From: Dendrocalamus latiflorus
Lineage: Eukaryota; Streptophyta; Magnoliopsida; Poales; Poaceae
Direction of reading: 5' to 3'
Length of the DNA: 64,000 nt
Assembly: GCA_017311315.1 (NCBI GenBank)
Contig: CM029660.1
Location: 32,962,410-33,026,409 of the forward strand
Positions 31,972 to 43,931 of the stretch are shown piece by piece. How positions within the stretch are numbered: the first letter of the stretch is position 1; every line of letters begins with the position of its first letter. A program made the position numbers and the translations under genes. Under the pieces are notes generated by a model. It did no database searches and had not been told where the DNA came from. It was given only the letters and a program-made list of their open reading frames with translations.

Positions 31972-34900
31972 TTATGGTGGATCAACAACATGAAGTTTGG
32001 AGATGTGAAAACTGTGCTGGGACTTGGTTTGTGCCTTTGTGAAAAAGTCTGCCAACTGAAACTCGGAAGGCACATACTGAAGAGCAACAACATGTTCCTG
32101 CATCTGTGTCCACATGCAGGAAGCATCAACACCAATATACTTTGTAAACTCATGCTTCACCGGATCTTTAGCAATGCTAATAGCACCTGTACTGTTAGAC
32201 AAAAGAGGAGTCGGTGCAGAAACAGAAACACCAAAGTCCTCAAGTAACCACCGTAGCCAAGTAATCTCCGCAGTCAACAAAGCCATAGCTCGCAACTCAG
32301 TCTCAACATTCGAACGAGAAACTGCTATCTACTTCTTAGTCTTCTAAGCAATGAGAGAACCACAAAAAAAAACACAATAAGCAGAGAGAGACCGATGATC
32401 AGAGGAATCACTAGCCTAGGTGGCATCAGAATATGCCTGGAGCTGTAAAAAGCTAGAGCAAGGGAAAAAGAGACGACGAGAGATAGTTCCACGAAGATAT
32501 CGTAGAACACGAAGAAGATGACTATAGTGGAGCGGAGTGGGAGCAGAAACAAACTGACTCAAGATATGCACAGGGTACGAAATATCGGGACGAGTGACAC
32601 CAAGATAAACAAGGCTCCCAACAAGATGACAATAGCGAGTAGAATCAGCAAGAGGCTCACCATCAGTGGGACGAAGATGAACATTAAGCTCAGTGGGAGT
32701 CTTAACTATCCGTTGATCAGTAAGAGAGGCACGATCAAGAAGATCCTGGATATACTTTTCTTGGGACAGATAGAAACCCTCAGGAGTAGAAATAACCTCA
32801 ATCCTAAGAAAGTAGCGAAGAGGACCCAGATCAGACATAAGAAACTGCTCATAAAGACGCTCCTTGACAAAAGTGATATACTGAGAATCATTTCCAGTAA
32901 TGATCATATCATCAACATACAAAAGAAGAAGCATCCGACCACGAGATGAAGTGTGGATAAAAGGAGCAGGATCATGAGCACTCACCGAGAAACCAGCTAT
33001 AGTGACAACAGAGGAGAAACGATCAAACCAGGCACGAGGAGCTTGCTTGAGGCCATAGAGAGATCGACGAAAATGACAAATCATACCCTCAGGAACAGAA
33101 TACCCAGGGGTGACTACATGTTGACCTCCTCACGCAACTCGCCATTAAGAAAGGCATTCTTGACGTCCAACTTAGAGATAGACCACTATCAAACAGAAGC
33201 CACAGCAAGAAGAGTGCGAACGGTGGTCATGTGAGCGACAGGAGCAAAAGTCTCATCATAGTCACGACCATGCTCCTGCTGAAAACTACGCACTACAAGA
33301 CGAGTCTTGTAACGCTCAAGAGAACCATCAGAGCGAGTCTTAACCTTATAGACCCACTTGCACGTGATAGGAGTAACACACGTAGGAAGAGGAACAAAAT
33401 CCCACGTGCCAGTACGCTCAAGGGCAGCGATCTCCTCCGCCATCGCATGATGCCACTCCTGATGAACAACATCATCACGATAAGAAGTCGGTTCGACAAG
33501 AGCAGCGGCAACAAAACCAAAACGCTCAGGAGGTCGAATAGACTGGCGATCGCGAAGAGCATAACGAGGAGTGGCCGAAGGGGATGACCCGTCAGAAGGG
33601 GAGGGCATATCAGAAGGATCCTTAACTCGCGGGTGACGAGTATAGTAGAGAGGATAAGAAGGAACAAGATCAGGAGCAACCTCGGGAGAGGATGCCGGTG
33701 GGGAAGAAGGTGTTGACTGAGAAGAAGACACGGAGAGACCAAAGGCTGTGGTGGAGTGGTGACTATAGGACTGGAAGGAAAAGTCAGAAATGTAAGCGGC
33801 TCAACAATAGATGCTGAAGTGGAGGAAGGAGAAGGACGAGGATAGAAAGGACGAAACTCATCAAAAGTAACATCCCGAGAAATCCGCATTCGTCGGCCAA
33901 CAGGATCCCAACAATGATATCCCTTATGCTCAGCACTGTATCCCAGAAAAATGCACTCAACTGACTGAGCGGTCAGTTTGGTGCGCTCACGAGTTGCAAG
34001 AAGAACATAGCACACACACCCAAAGAGGCGAAGACTGGAATAATCAGGAGTCTGGCCACAGAGACGCTCAATTGGGATCCCACCCTTAAGAGCAGAGGAG
34101 GGCTGAATGTTGATCAAGAAAGTGGTAGTAGAAACAGCCTCAGCCCAGAAATGTGGTGGAACAACAGAAGCAATCATGAGAGCACGAGCTGTCTCAAGAA
34201 GATGACGATACTTGCGTTCAGCCACACCATTCTGAGCATGAGTATCTGGACAAGAAAACTAAGAGAGAGTGCCCTGCTTAGCAAGAAAACCACGAAGGAC
34301 TCCCGACAAGTACTCTCCAGCGGAATCATCGCGAAAAACACAAATAGGAGTCAAACTGAGTGCGAACCATGATGGCAAAGGTCTTGTAGATAGATAAAAC
34401 CTCACTACGAGAGGACATAAAATATATCCATGTATGTCAAGAAAAATCATCAATAAAAATGATATAATATCGATGACCTTTCGAAACAAAAGAAGCTGGT
34501 CCCCATACATCAGAATGAACAAGATCAAAAGGACGCTGAGACACTGACTCAATAGAAGGATAAGGGAGTTGAAGCTGTTTACCAAGCTTACAACCCTGAT
34601 AATTTAGAGAAGCATCACCAGACACAGACCCTAAAAGACCTCGACGAAGTAAGGAAGACATACGGGAACCACAAAGATGTCCTAAGCGATGATGCCACTG
34701 AGAAAACGATACGGTGGAGGCTGCAGCAGATGCAGAGGCAGTGGTGGAGGCGAGAAGACTGACTGGGGCAGCGGAAGGAAGGTGAAGCCAGTCAAGCTCC
34801 CAGAGCCGTTGTGAGTCACGGCGGCGAGGGCCAGTAACAACCAGAGTCCCCGTGCGACGATCCTGAACACAACAAAAATCAGAATCGAAAATAACACGAC

Positions 34901-36189
34901 AACCATGATCAGTGAGTTGGCCAGCAAATATGAGTTGCATGGTTAGTTTTGGAACATGAGAAACAACATGAACATGAAAAGAGGAATTTGAAAGAGTGTC
35001 TCGTTCTGTGACAGAAAGAGAGGTACCATCTGCTGTGTGGACAGTGATAGGAGCAGCTAAAAGACTAATAGAAGTAAGACAGGTGTAATCAGATGTCATA
35101 TGAAAAGAAGCACCAGATTCAAGAATCCAAGGTGATGTACCTGAAGGAGAAGTAGAAGGTGGTCTCTCACGGAAGACTGAACAGTAGAACCAGACGATGC
35201 AGAAGCAACCATGCGTCCTAGCAATGTGAGAAGCTGCTGAGTGTCAGAAGTGCCAGAACCCTACTGAGAAGAGGAACCTCCAGTGCCCCTCGGAGGACGA
35301 GTTCCACGACGAAGATCCTTCTTTTTCTTGTAGCAAAACTGTTCCACATGTCCATCCTTGTTGCAATAAGTGCAGTGGAGTCCCATACCAACAGTAGCTG
35401 TCACTGGTGGAGGCACAACTGAGGAACAAGTAACCAAAGGCGCAGCGGGTGTAGAAGCTGGAGAAGCCGCCAAAACCGAAGGAAGTGATGATGATGATAG
35501 CAGACCCGCTCCACGAAGTCGAATCTCCTTAGTACGAACAGCTGCAAGCGCTTCCAACAAAGTCGCACGAGGGTGACGAGCCAGCAACTGAGCACGAGTC
35601 TGCTCAAACTCAGACCGGAGACGTGTCAAAAAATCGTAAATGCGACGAAGCTCTATGTGAGACTGCTGATGCTGACAACACTCACAGGTGCGGCAAACAT
35701 CTGGCCCCAAAGAGTTGATCTGACGCCATATCGCAGACAATTGAGCATAAAACTCATTCACAATGGCATCTCCCTGCTGTAGCGACTGCTCTTGTCGCAC
35801 AACAACAAGGTATAAGGAATCTCCAGATGGCTCGTAGCGGCTGCGCAGATGCGTCCACATCGCCTGTGCGGAAGCCAATCCAACAACACCACCAGTGAGA
35901 TGCACCTCCATGCTAGCAACCAAAATAGCAGAGGCACGAGCATCTTCATCAATCCATGTCTTGTAAGCAGCATACTGAGTCTGAAAAGTCTCCATGACAT
36001 CCTCAAAAGCCTCAGAAGCCTTTGTACGAGCGTCTTCGGAAGCACCTTCGGGAGTACAGGCTCAGCAGGTGGAGTAGGACGAGACGGACAAGGCAACTCG
36101 TCAGTAAAAAAATCCCAAAGGCGCTGACCACGCATGTGGAGGTGCATGTGCCGAAACCAGTCCCGATAATTGAGACCATTGAAAATCAC
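31972..36189 (-). pseudogene. Copia gag-pol remnant
   Basis: Read from high to low coordinates. Gag start-like FNGLNYRDWFRHMHLHMRGQ (about 36180) is followed by a frame change near 36050. Gag core TWIDEDARASAILVASM and zinc knuckle CTYCNKDGHVEQFC follow (35261-35995). Integrase HHCC WHHRLGH and DLVHSDVWGP lie at 34437-35099; FWAEAVSTTTFLINIQP, with target-protein motifs FGCVCYV and IFLGYSAEHKGYHCW, at 33293-34225. Reverse transcriptase CKWVYKVKTRSDGSLERYKTR and ETFAPVAHMTT lie at 33189-33731, then SLYGLKQAPRAWFDRF and the catalytic LLLYVDDMIITGND at 32416-33084. RNase H (AEITWLRWLLEDFGV, ADFFTKA) is at 31972-32295. At least five frame changes or stops make it inactive. Confidence 0.88.
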
Positions 36190-36815
36190 CGGACAACGAG
36201 GAACAGAAACAGTGCCTGCAAAAGAAGATATTTTTTCTTTTTCTTTTTTTGCTTTTTTTGATTCGGTCGGTCGGTTACAAACCGACCGAGAGAGGAGAGA
36301 CCGGGTCGGTCAGAGGCGGGTCGCCGAAGCAAAGAGGCGGGCGGAGTCAGCGGGGCCGGCGGCGGCGGTCTCGAGCGGGCGGCCTCGGGCGGGGCTAATG
36401 GCCTTGGGCGGAGTCGGCGGAGCGACGGCCTCGGGCGGGGTCGGCGGCGGGGGTCCTGAGCGGGGTCGGCGGTGGCGGTCCCGAGCGGGAGTCGGCGACG
36501 GTGGTGCCGAGCGGGAGTCGGCGACGGTGGTCCCGAGCAGCGGCCCGCGACGCCAAGAAAGAGAACGGCGAGTCGGCGACGTCGGTGGTGATTGGATCTG
36601 GACAGCGGTGTCCAGCCTCACCGACGACGGCTCTGACGAGATCTCGGCGGCGACCTCTCAGCAGCGTCGCCAAGGAGGCGGTGTCCCGATCTGAGCAACG
36701 GCGACGGCAATCTGTGACAGGCGACGGCGACGAGCGGCGATGGACAAGCGGCAAGCTAGGCAAAACCCTAGGTATGACGAAACCCTAGGTATGACGAAAC
36801 CTTACTCTGATACCA
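36190..36815 (-). other. Leader of the - strand Copia
   Basis: GC-rich leader between 5' LTR and gag, with repeated CGGCGG and GGTCGG motifs (36270-36760). Open frames here on both strands reflect composition only. Confidence 0.5.
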
Positions 36816-36943
36816 TGTTAGAATAACGCTTATATTCATTATGAGGCCAATATATATACATGTACAGGTGTGGTATATATGCAGGAAAACCCCTCATACA
36901 ATAGGGTAAATATACAGCTATGTAATACATATCTAACATACAC

Positions 36944-37199
36944 TTCCCCCAACACAGCTACAATGGAAGTTCGGTGATGCTTATTTGGGTTTTTAAGCTT
37001 ATTTTTGGTTTTTTTACTGTTGATAGCTTTTTAGCGTGATTAAATTTGAAAATTTTAAAAGTGTAAAAAAGTTTTATCATCACAAACAATACAAATAAAT
37101 AAGAGAAAAAAACAAAAAAAGTTCCTAAAAGCGAAAAAAATCAGAAAAGTGAGAAATTAAGAATCTAAAATGCAAAAGATTTAATGAGCGGTGCCACTT
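36944..37199. other. 3' flank of EXO70-like gene
   Basis: AT-rich. It contains phrases such as gcttatttttggtttttt seen also near 41650, 42540 and 42900, so it is probably a piece of an AT-rich MITE. It also serves as 3' flank of the EXO70-like gene. Confidence 0.35.
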
Positions 37200-38702
37200 C
37201 TATCCTTCGAATAACTCCGACAACTGATGCTCCAGCTCCTCCGCGGTGCTCCCGGCGGGCACCTCAACCTTGGGATAGTCCTCCAAATACCGGCGATATG
37301 CCGGCACGACTTTCTCCGACACGGTTCTCCGGAGGACGCCCCGGAGCACCGGGTTGGGCACCTTCCATCCCCTGTGCATGCTGCAGGCGTTCTCCAACGC
37401 CGAGTAGAATGCGCTCAGCGGGCTCCGTCGCCGGAGAACATTAACTGCTGCCGGCTTCGCGCCTCCGCAGTCTAAGCGCGACACGACGGGCGCCCAGGCC
37501 GCGTCCACGTAGCCTTTGACGTATCCTTCCATGCGCTCCTCGCGGGCGCGGACCCAGCCGGGCGGCAGGAACAGCTTGAGGTCGGAGCGCACGGCGCGGC
37601 GCACGATGGCGCTCGTGTTGTTCAGCATGAACACCTGTCTCAGCCCCGGGAACGCGAGCGCGCCGGACTTCTCCTCGAGCACGGTCTCCAGGCACGAGAT
37701 CAGCTCCGTCACCAGGCCGCCCTCGCCGGGCGCGAACGGCGCTGTTGGCTCGTCGCCGCCGCCGCCGGCGAGGACGAAGTAGAGGGAGACGCGGTTGCGC
37801 AGCAAGCAGCGGAAGTAGCCCATCCAGAACCCGACGCACGGGTGCACCTCGCCGGCCTGCGGCATCCGCCACGGGTAGTGCGCGCGTATGAACGCGCTGA
37901 GGTCACGCACGCAACGACGGGACGCGTCCACCAGGCCGGCGAGCGCGGCGTCAGACGCGGCCGAGACGGGATGGGAGGTGCCCCAGGAGAGCATCCTCGC
38001 GAGGCCGGGGTACGCCTCCGAGAGCGGCACGTACACGTCGAGCGCCGCGTGCAGCTTCGACGGGGAGCTCCCGAGCGCGGCCACGGCCACGGCCAGCTTC
38101 AGCATCGCGCCGGCGCTGTCGGCCACTAGCTCCCCCAGCGCCGCGATCTGCGCGGCCGCGGCGTCGTTGATTGGGTTGCGGGCCTCCCGGTGCCGGCGGC
38201 GAAACACGCGGTCCATGGTGCTCAGCGCCTGCACCCACACCCTAACCCTCCTCCCGATTTCCCGCCGCGGGAGGCTCCCGCAGTTGCCAGTCGCGTCCAT
38301 GTCCAGTACCCAGCCGACGCCAAAGCCGGCAAGCCAGGAAGACAGAGCGACAGCGCGCGCCGCGGTGGCGGGAGAGGAGAAGGCCGGGAGGAGGAGGTCC
38401 ATGCGCTGCAGGTGCTTGTCTATGTCGGCGAGGACGCAGGAGGAGGACGGAGAGATCGGGCGGAGGCTACTGGGGTTGACCTCGTCGAGCGCAGGAGAGG
38501 AGTGAGGAGAGACGTGGCGCCGGAAATCGCGAGGGTCGGTGCAGTACTCGTCGGCGGTGCTAGAGCCGTCGCTGTCGGAGGGGCCGGAGAGGGAGGCCGG
38601 GCTGCTGCCTCCACTGCTGGTATCGTCGCAGCCGTCGGCGCCGAACCGGGCGTCGGCGATCTCGAGGCGCGCGCGCATGGCGGCGACCGGGGTCTCAGTC
38701 AA
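37200..38702 (-). CDS. EXO70: Divergent EXO70 exocyst subunit (grass FX-like)
   Basis: EXO70 proteins tether secretory vesicles to the plasma membrane as part of the exocyst. This is one uninterrupted 500-residue exon; typical EXO70 is about 600-650. A Ser/Asp-rich N-terminus (residues 1-80) is followed by a helical body. C-terminal EXO70 signatures (Pfam EXO70 domain) are recognisable but diverged: VHPCVGFWMGYFRCLL where HPxTRYVMNY is usual, LRQVFMLNNTSAIVRRAV for the IFLMNN block, then FYSALENACSMHRGWKVPNP and LRRTVSEKVVPAYRRYLEDY. The N-terminal exocyst-contacting coiled region seems shortened. This pattern suggests the grass-expanded F/FX group, some members of which work in immunity (family knowledge, clade inferred). 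The start chosen is the first Met of the frame; GC content is very high. Confidence 0.85.
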   Translation of the reverse strand: MTETPVAAMRARLEIADARFGADGCDDTSSGGSSPASLSGPSDSDGSSTADEYCTDPRDFRRHVSPHSSPALDEVNPSSLRPISPSSSCVLADIDKHLQRMDLLLPAFSSPATAARAVALSSWLAGFGVGWVLDMDATGNCGSLPRREIGRRVRVWVQALSTMDRVFRRRHREARNPINDAAAAQIAALGELVADSAGAMLKLAVAVAALGSSPSKLHAALDVYVPLSEAYPGLARMLSWGTSHPVSAASDAALAGLVDASRRCVRDLSAFIRAHYPWRMPQAGEVHPCVGFWMGYFRCLLRNRVSLYFVLAGGGGDEPTAPFAPGEGGLVTELISCLETVLEEKSGALAFPGLRQVFMLNNTSAIVRRAVRSDLKLFLPPGWVRAREERMEGYVKGYVDAAWAPVVSRLDCGGAKPAAVNVLRRRSPLSAFYSALENACSMHRGWKVPNPVLRGVLRRTVSEKVVPAYRRYLEDYPKVEVPAGSTAEELEHQLSELFEG

Positions 38703-38961
38703 TCAGCTAGCTTCCGCGCGCGCGCGGCGGCGAGGCGGCAAGTCATGGAGTACAAGTCTAGATGTAGAAAGAACAGATGGTGGAAGAAGAGGTGAAACCG
38801 CGGAGGCGTGGTCTCTTCGCGGTCGCTGCTGCTTGTTCTCATTGGTTCCTACTAACAGTTTTTTTTGTTTAAATAAACAAAAATTCAACATGAATAATTG
38901 GTCTCTTAAAACGATTTCTCTACTCCTTTCAGCACCATCTTATTTTAAAAATAAGGATAGA
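38703..38961. promoter_or_regulatory. Upstream region of EXO70-like gene
   Basis: Probable promoter and 5' leader for the - strand EXO70-like gene. An AT-rich block (tttaaataaac, 38868-38880) could serve as a TATA-like region. No firm element seen. Confidence 0.3.
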
Positions 38962-39221
38962 CTATTGCACAGACGACTGAAATTTTTTTATCTGTCAGTC
39001 ACCTAAAGTTGCACTTTGAATCACCTGAAGTTGCACATATTTTTTTTGGAGGGGCTGCAATTTTAGTTGATTGAAAGTGCAATTTCTGGTTACCTGAAGT
39101 TGCACTCTGAATTACCTAAAGTTGCAGCTGTTTTTTTGGAGGGGGCTGCAATTTTAGTTCATTGAGAATGCAATTTCAGGTGACTGAAACATAAAAAAAT
39201 TTCAGTCGCCTGTGCAATAGC
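38962..39221. mobile_element. MITE with long TIRs and internal duplication
   Basis: About 260 bp. The left end CTATTGCACAGACGACTGAA and the inverted right end CTATTGCACAGGCGACTGAA pair over about 28 bases with one mismatch. The interior has a duplicated block (cacctgaagttgca ... ggaggggctgcaattttagtt at 39020-39070 and 39093-39160). No clear target duplication was found, so the superfamily is open. Confidence 0.65.
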
Positions 39222-40005
39222 AAAACTGTTAAAAATAAGACAAAAAAATCATAAGCACATCATTCACCCCACCTCTTTTATTTTTATCACACATATATCT
39301 CTCGCATTTTGTGCACCATTTACTCTTTTTTTTCCTTCTAAAATCCACTACCTTTAACTGCTACTTTATTTTTGATAGAAAGAAAGTCATAAGTTAGCGA
39401 AAGACGATACAAATAGCCATGAGTACGTGGGCTTTGACTGGCACGCTCACTGAGCCAAGCACGAATCGTGTCTCTGTTTTTCCCCTCGCCTCGCGTCGTT
39501 AATTTCCTTGCATTTACGCGGGGGTTGCACCGTCGCTTGAGTGGCTGTCTACGCGGGCGCGGCTATTATATTATCCCAGATGGTACGGACTACCTACGTC
39601 ACACAACGGATCAGCTAAAGCATGGGAGCTGCTATGTTTACGGTCATCCGTACGCGGGGGCGGGGCGCTATACCCCCGCAGGTGGCTACCAAACCTAGAG
39701 GCGATAGCCGCGTGTGGGATCGGCATGGAGCGGCAATGGACGGTGTAGATGGAATAGAGTTTGGCGACACTAAGAGCACGCACAAAGTGGGGGTGAGGCA
39801 TGGGTGGTCGCGCAAAGATGGGAGAGGCTAGGGGATGAGGGAGGAAGGAGGGCAGCCGTCAAGGTCTCACACGTGTTCATGCGGCGAGGACTGCGCAAGC
39901 TCCCTCAATCTCCCCCACTCTCTGAGCTGCATAATAGAAAGGGGGAGGGGAAGTGAAATGCGGAGCTCGCAAGGCGTGGGGCTTCTGATTAGTTACACAT
40001 GGTGG
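39222..40005. other. Intergenic
   Basis: No supported gene. Moderately GC-rich from 39490 to 39980, with only short open frames. Confidence 0.4.
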
Positions 40006-40681
40006 CATGGGCAGATCCAACGTAATTCAAGGGTATTCAGTTGAATACCTAAATTTTTTCGTGTAATACCCAATATTTAGTAGGTATATTACATATATGT
40101 ACCCCAATTGACTTCAACCCGCTCCCACACCTCGCCTCCTCCAGTTGATTTTAACTCACTCCCACATATCCCCTCTCCAATTCACTTAAAATAGAACGGT
40201 CTAATAACCCATCCACCCCTCATCAAACTAGTCCATTAGCCCATGTGTAAACCCCTTAAACCCTTAACCTATCCACTTCCCCCTCTCTCTTTGCGTCTCT
40301 CTCAGGCTTTACTAATCCAGATCAAAATTGCCAAACCCGGTGACACTGGCGCATAAGATCAAGGGGCAATTGGCCACTAAGTGACTTGGTGAGGAGCTGA
40401 GAGCAACTCTGACCTTTGGCTTGGCCTCAGTGGCAAAGAGCATAGCCATGACAAGCGGTGATATATCTGCACTGGTGCACGCAGGCCTTGCCATCAAACT
40501 GCATCAATATAGTTTTATCTTAAGTTATTTCATAATTTCTCTACAATATTTTTATTTTTCTAAATTATGGACAGATGTATATAGCACGAAATATTTTGTA
40601 CTCTTTTTTTTGCTATTACGGCTTTTATTTTTTATTTATTAAATCTGAATACCTATTTTAGAAATCCTAGATCCATCACTG
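40006..40681. mobile_element. Probable hAT-type element, diverged
   Basis: Ends CATGGGCAGATCCA and, inverted, CAGTGATGGATCTAGG resemble the CAGTGGCGGA family. Flanks catggtgg (39998-40005) and cgacgtgg (40682-40689) share 5 of 8 bases. It holds two inverted copies of a GGTATTCA/TGAATACC block near its ends. No transposase seen. Confidence 0.5.
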
Positions 40682-40749
40682 CGACGTGGGATGTGAGCGT
40701 CCTGCAGGCGTCCGTTGGATGAGTTCCTCTAAAAAAAGAAAGATGGGTC

Positions 40750-41309
40750 TAGAGATGGCAATGGGTACCCGATACCCAAATACCCGACGGGTTTTACCCG
40801 ATAAAGAGACGGGTATGGAAAATTTTATGTACCCATGGGTACGTTATTGGGCGAAATCATCTACCCGCCGGGTAGGCGGGTGCGGGTGTGGGTATATACT
40901 ACCCATACCCGCCTACCCGCGAGTAATGAATACCCGCATTAGACAACTAGACATCCCACTCAAATGTATTTTATTATCTACTTGTTGTTGATTGTTTATT
41001 TGTTTGTCATATGTTGATATGGTCATGTCAAGTATGTTTATGTGATGTACTAATTTTGATCATTAGACACTTTTGTGCTTGGCATGTATGATTAATGAAT
41101 GTCTAAATTGATGATATTCTTATGTGTTGAACCGGGTATGCTTGCGGGTACGGGTTACTCGTCGGGTAGTAATACCCGCGCGGGTACGGGTACGGGTAAA
41201 TTTTCCTACCCGTGTGCGGATACGGGTAACCCGACGTGTAAATTTACACCTAGCGGGTACGGATATGGAATGGCAATACCCGATGGGTATTTACCCGTTT
41301 CCATCTCTA
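40750..41309. mobile_element. hAT-type MITE (ACCCG/CGGGT family)
   Basis: 560-bp element with ends TAGAGATGGCAA and, inverted, TAGAGATGGAAA. The 8-bp target duplication gatgggtc (40742-40749 and 41310-41317) is perfect. Both subterminal regions are crowded with TACCCG and CGGGTA motifs in both orientations; the centre (40940-41130) is AT-rich. Confidence 0.88.
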
Positions 41310-41317
41310 GATGGGTC

Positions 41318-41888
41318 ATAATTGGGAGGTTTCAACTTCAGAGGTCCACCCCAAACATCCATTGAGTAGATGAATGTATTTTTTTCGGCTGCGCTTATGA
41401 CTTTTGGTTTTTGAATTATGGCTATTTGTGTGAGAGAGTATAAAGAGAGAGATAGTCACGTGCGATTTTGACCGGAATAGTTGAAGCTGGTACAGTATCT
41501 ACTACAATTGACTAGAAGATCTCGTCTTAAAAGATAACTCATTTAAAAATTACACCACTAGCTGGCTTGTAAACTTGAGCCCTAGGAATTGCACTGACAC
41601 CCAGTATCTCTTCAACATGCAATCTTCTACTATGGGCCTGTTTGGCAACAACTGTGGCTTATGGCTTTTAGCTGAAATTTTTGAATTTTGATCATTTACG
41701 GTACAGATTACAGAGAGAGATACTCACTTACGATTTTGGATGGTACAGATGTTAGGCTTTTAACGTGTACATTATTTAACTTGTAGACCCTGTCTTGAGA
41801 AAATACTCCGTTTAAAACTTAGGTACTGTAACAAAAGCCAAAAACCACCAGCTTCGGAGGAAAAGAACAGACCCTATACTAAGGTCTG
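41318..41888. other. Intergenic with AT-rich MITE fragments
   Basis: Contains two blocks with ggcttatggctttt/agccaaaaaccaccagc-like ends (41377-41520 and 41637-41860), probably one dispersed MITE family that recurs at 42530-42830 and 42880-43150. Borders uncertain. Confidence 0.4.
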
Positions 41889-42141
41889 CTCCATCCGTTT
41901 CCAAATTCCAAATAGAGACGTTATTTGGGACATCCATACGGTATCTACTGTTCACATTTGACCACCACTGTCTAATTAATTGTGTGTTCATAAATTTTTT
42001 TAAAAATAATCATACATAAGTACTTTGAATATCCTAGTATCATCTCCAGGCGAACAACATAAATATTTTTTGTGTGTATGTTAATGGTCAAAGATTTTAA
42101 AATTTGACCGTACGCATTTTATGATTTGGGAAGGGAGGGAG
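41889..42141. mobile_element. Stowaway-like MITE, diverged
   Basis: Ends CTCCATCCGTTTCCAAAT and, inverted, CTCCCTCCCTTCCCAAAT, with an AT-rich core containing ttgaccaccactgtctaatt. The TA flanks are not preserved. Confidence 0.55.
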
Positions 42142-43931
42142 CGGGAAGAAAATGGGCGCATAATTGATAATTGTACTCGTAGTCGTATATAGGTGAGTGC
42201 ATAAGAAATTGTCGTTTCAATTTGTCCTAACAAATGTTCTCCAAATTAAACTTGATTCCAATCCACTGTGTTTACCAAGACCGCCCCTTTGAGTTATACT
42301 CCCTTCAGTTAATTTTTGTTGTTGTTTTGGACATGGACACGGTTTCCAAAACACAACTTTGACCACTAATTTATATTGTAATATTTTATAAAAACCTAAT
42401 AAAATTATAATATTATGAAAAGTACTTTTCGAGACAAATATATATGTGATTTTCATGTATGAAGTCTAAATATATAAAAAGATATTAATAATCAAAATTT
42501 CAAAAGTTTGATTGCACACATTCTCCAAGTGATGGCTGTAGCTTCTGGCTGTTGGCTGAAATTGCACTGTAGCGGCTGTTAGCTTTTTTGAGTCATTCAA
42601 TTAAAAGAAAATAAAAAATATAAGAAAAAAAATGAAAACACAGTTATATTATATCTACACGAACAATGCAAAGAAAAAAAAAGCAAAAGCAAAAGTAAAG
42701 AAAGCCAAAAATCAAAATTAGAAGTTGACCTTTCAAGTGACTTCTAATTTAAAAAAGCCGAAAGCCAGAAGAAACTAAGAGCTAAAACCGACACCGCTTG
42801 GTTTTCCCGGCCAGCCCTGGCTTACTCTATGAAAACGGCAAACTGGAGGTCGCGAGAGACCAGCTTAGGTGCCGCATGATTGGGCTGAAATAAACTGGCT
42901 TATGGCTAAAATTGCACTATAGCTGGCTAAAATTACAATATAGCTGATGGTGGCTTATTTGGCATAACTAAATTTAAAAAATTTAAAATGAAAAAAAACA
43001 AGTTAGTCCATCACGAACAATGCAAACGAATATGGGAAAAAACCGGCAAAAAAACTCAAAAAGCCAAAAAGGTAGAAAGACGAAATTTAGGAATAGTGAA
43101 AAATAAGTTAGAAGCCAAAAGTTTAAGCCGAAATAAGTGGGGCCTTAGTATCATACATTTCAGCCTCTTAACTCTAGGCTCTAGAATTGACCATGTTGTA
43201 ACTTCAAACATACGTTGTGGGGCTCTGGAATTTTGAATTGGAAATGGTGGCATTATACAGACACACAGGTGTATTGGAATAGCTTGCAACTGCAAGAATA
43301 GGGATAAAAGTAGGGAAAATAGAATATTTAACAAGCTAAGTTATAATACTAACTATATAAAACCTGGGGGATTCCCGGCCTCCCCCGTGCCATGTCATTG
43401 GGTTTGCGAAAGAGTTCTTCACTTTTTCAAATACTCTTCTTTACCCCGCACCCGCGTCGGCCGTTCGATCGAGCGGATCGCACGATGCACAACTTTTGGG
43501 TGAGCGGGCAGACTGCGCGATGCACGACTCTCGGGTGAGCTCCGTGCGATCTCGGGAATCTTCACGTCGCTTTCGTTGTGGCGCATTGCAGCTATCTTTT
43601 TTGTAGCTGCGCTCACGTGTTCCGTTCTGTTACCCTCGCTCTTGCTCTCGGTTCCTCTTCTTCACCCATGTCACACCCGTTGCTCTTTTCCCTCTTCGCT
43701 CGCGCCGCCCTCCTCCTCTTTTGCCGTGCCGACTCCATCACCGTACGCCTCTTCTTCTCCTTCCTATTCTAGGTGTTGTCTTTATTGAATTTCCCAGAAA
43801 TTAGGTGTTGTCTTTCTTGTTCTTTGTGCTATCTTTATTGAATTTCCCAGAAATTAGGTGTTGTCTTTATTGAATTTTAGCAGAATTTATTTTTGTTGTT
43901 CTCTCATGGACCTGAGGTGCTGCCTCACTTG
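42142..43931. other. Intergenic, MITE debris
   Basis: AT-rich fragments of at least three MITE-like pieces (a ctcccttcagtt half-element at 42300-42530, then two ggcttatggct-type pieces at 42530-42830 and 42880-43150). The block 43615-43720 (tgctctcggttcctcttcttc...ctcttttccctcttcgctc) recurs at 44825-44915, beyond a hAT insertion. No gene seen. Confidence 0.4.

Noticed and set aside
37842..38795. Open frames opposite the EXO70-like gene
   Set aside because: Shadows of a GC-rich coding exon; the EXO70 strand carries the conserved motifs.
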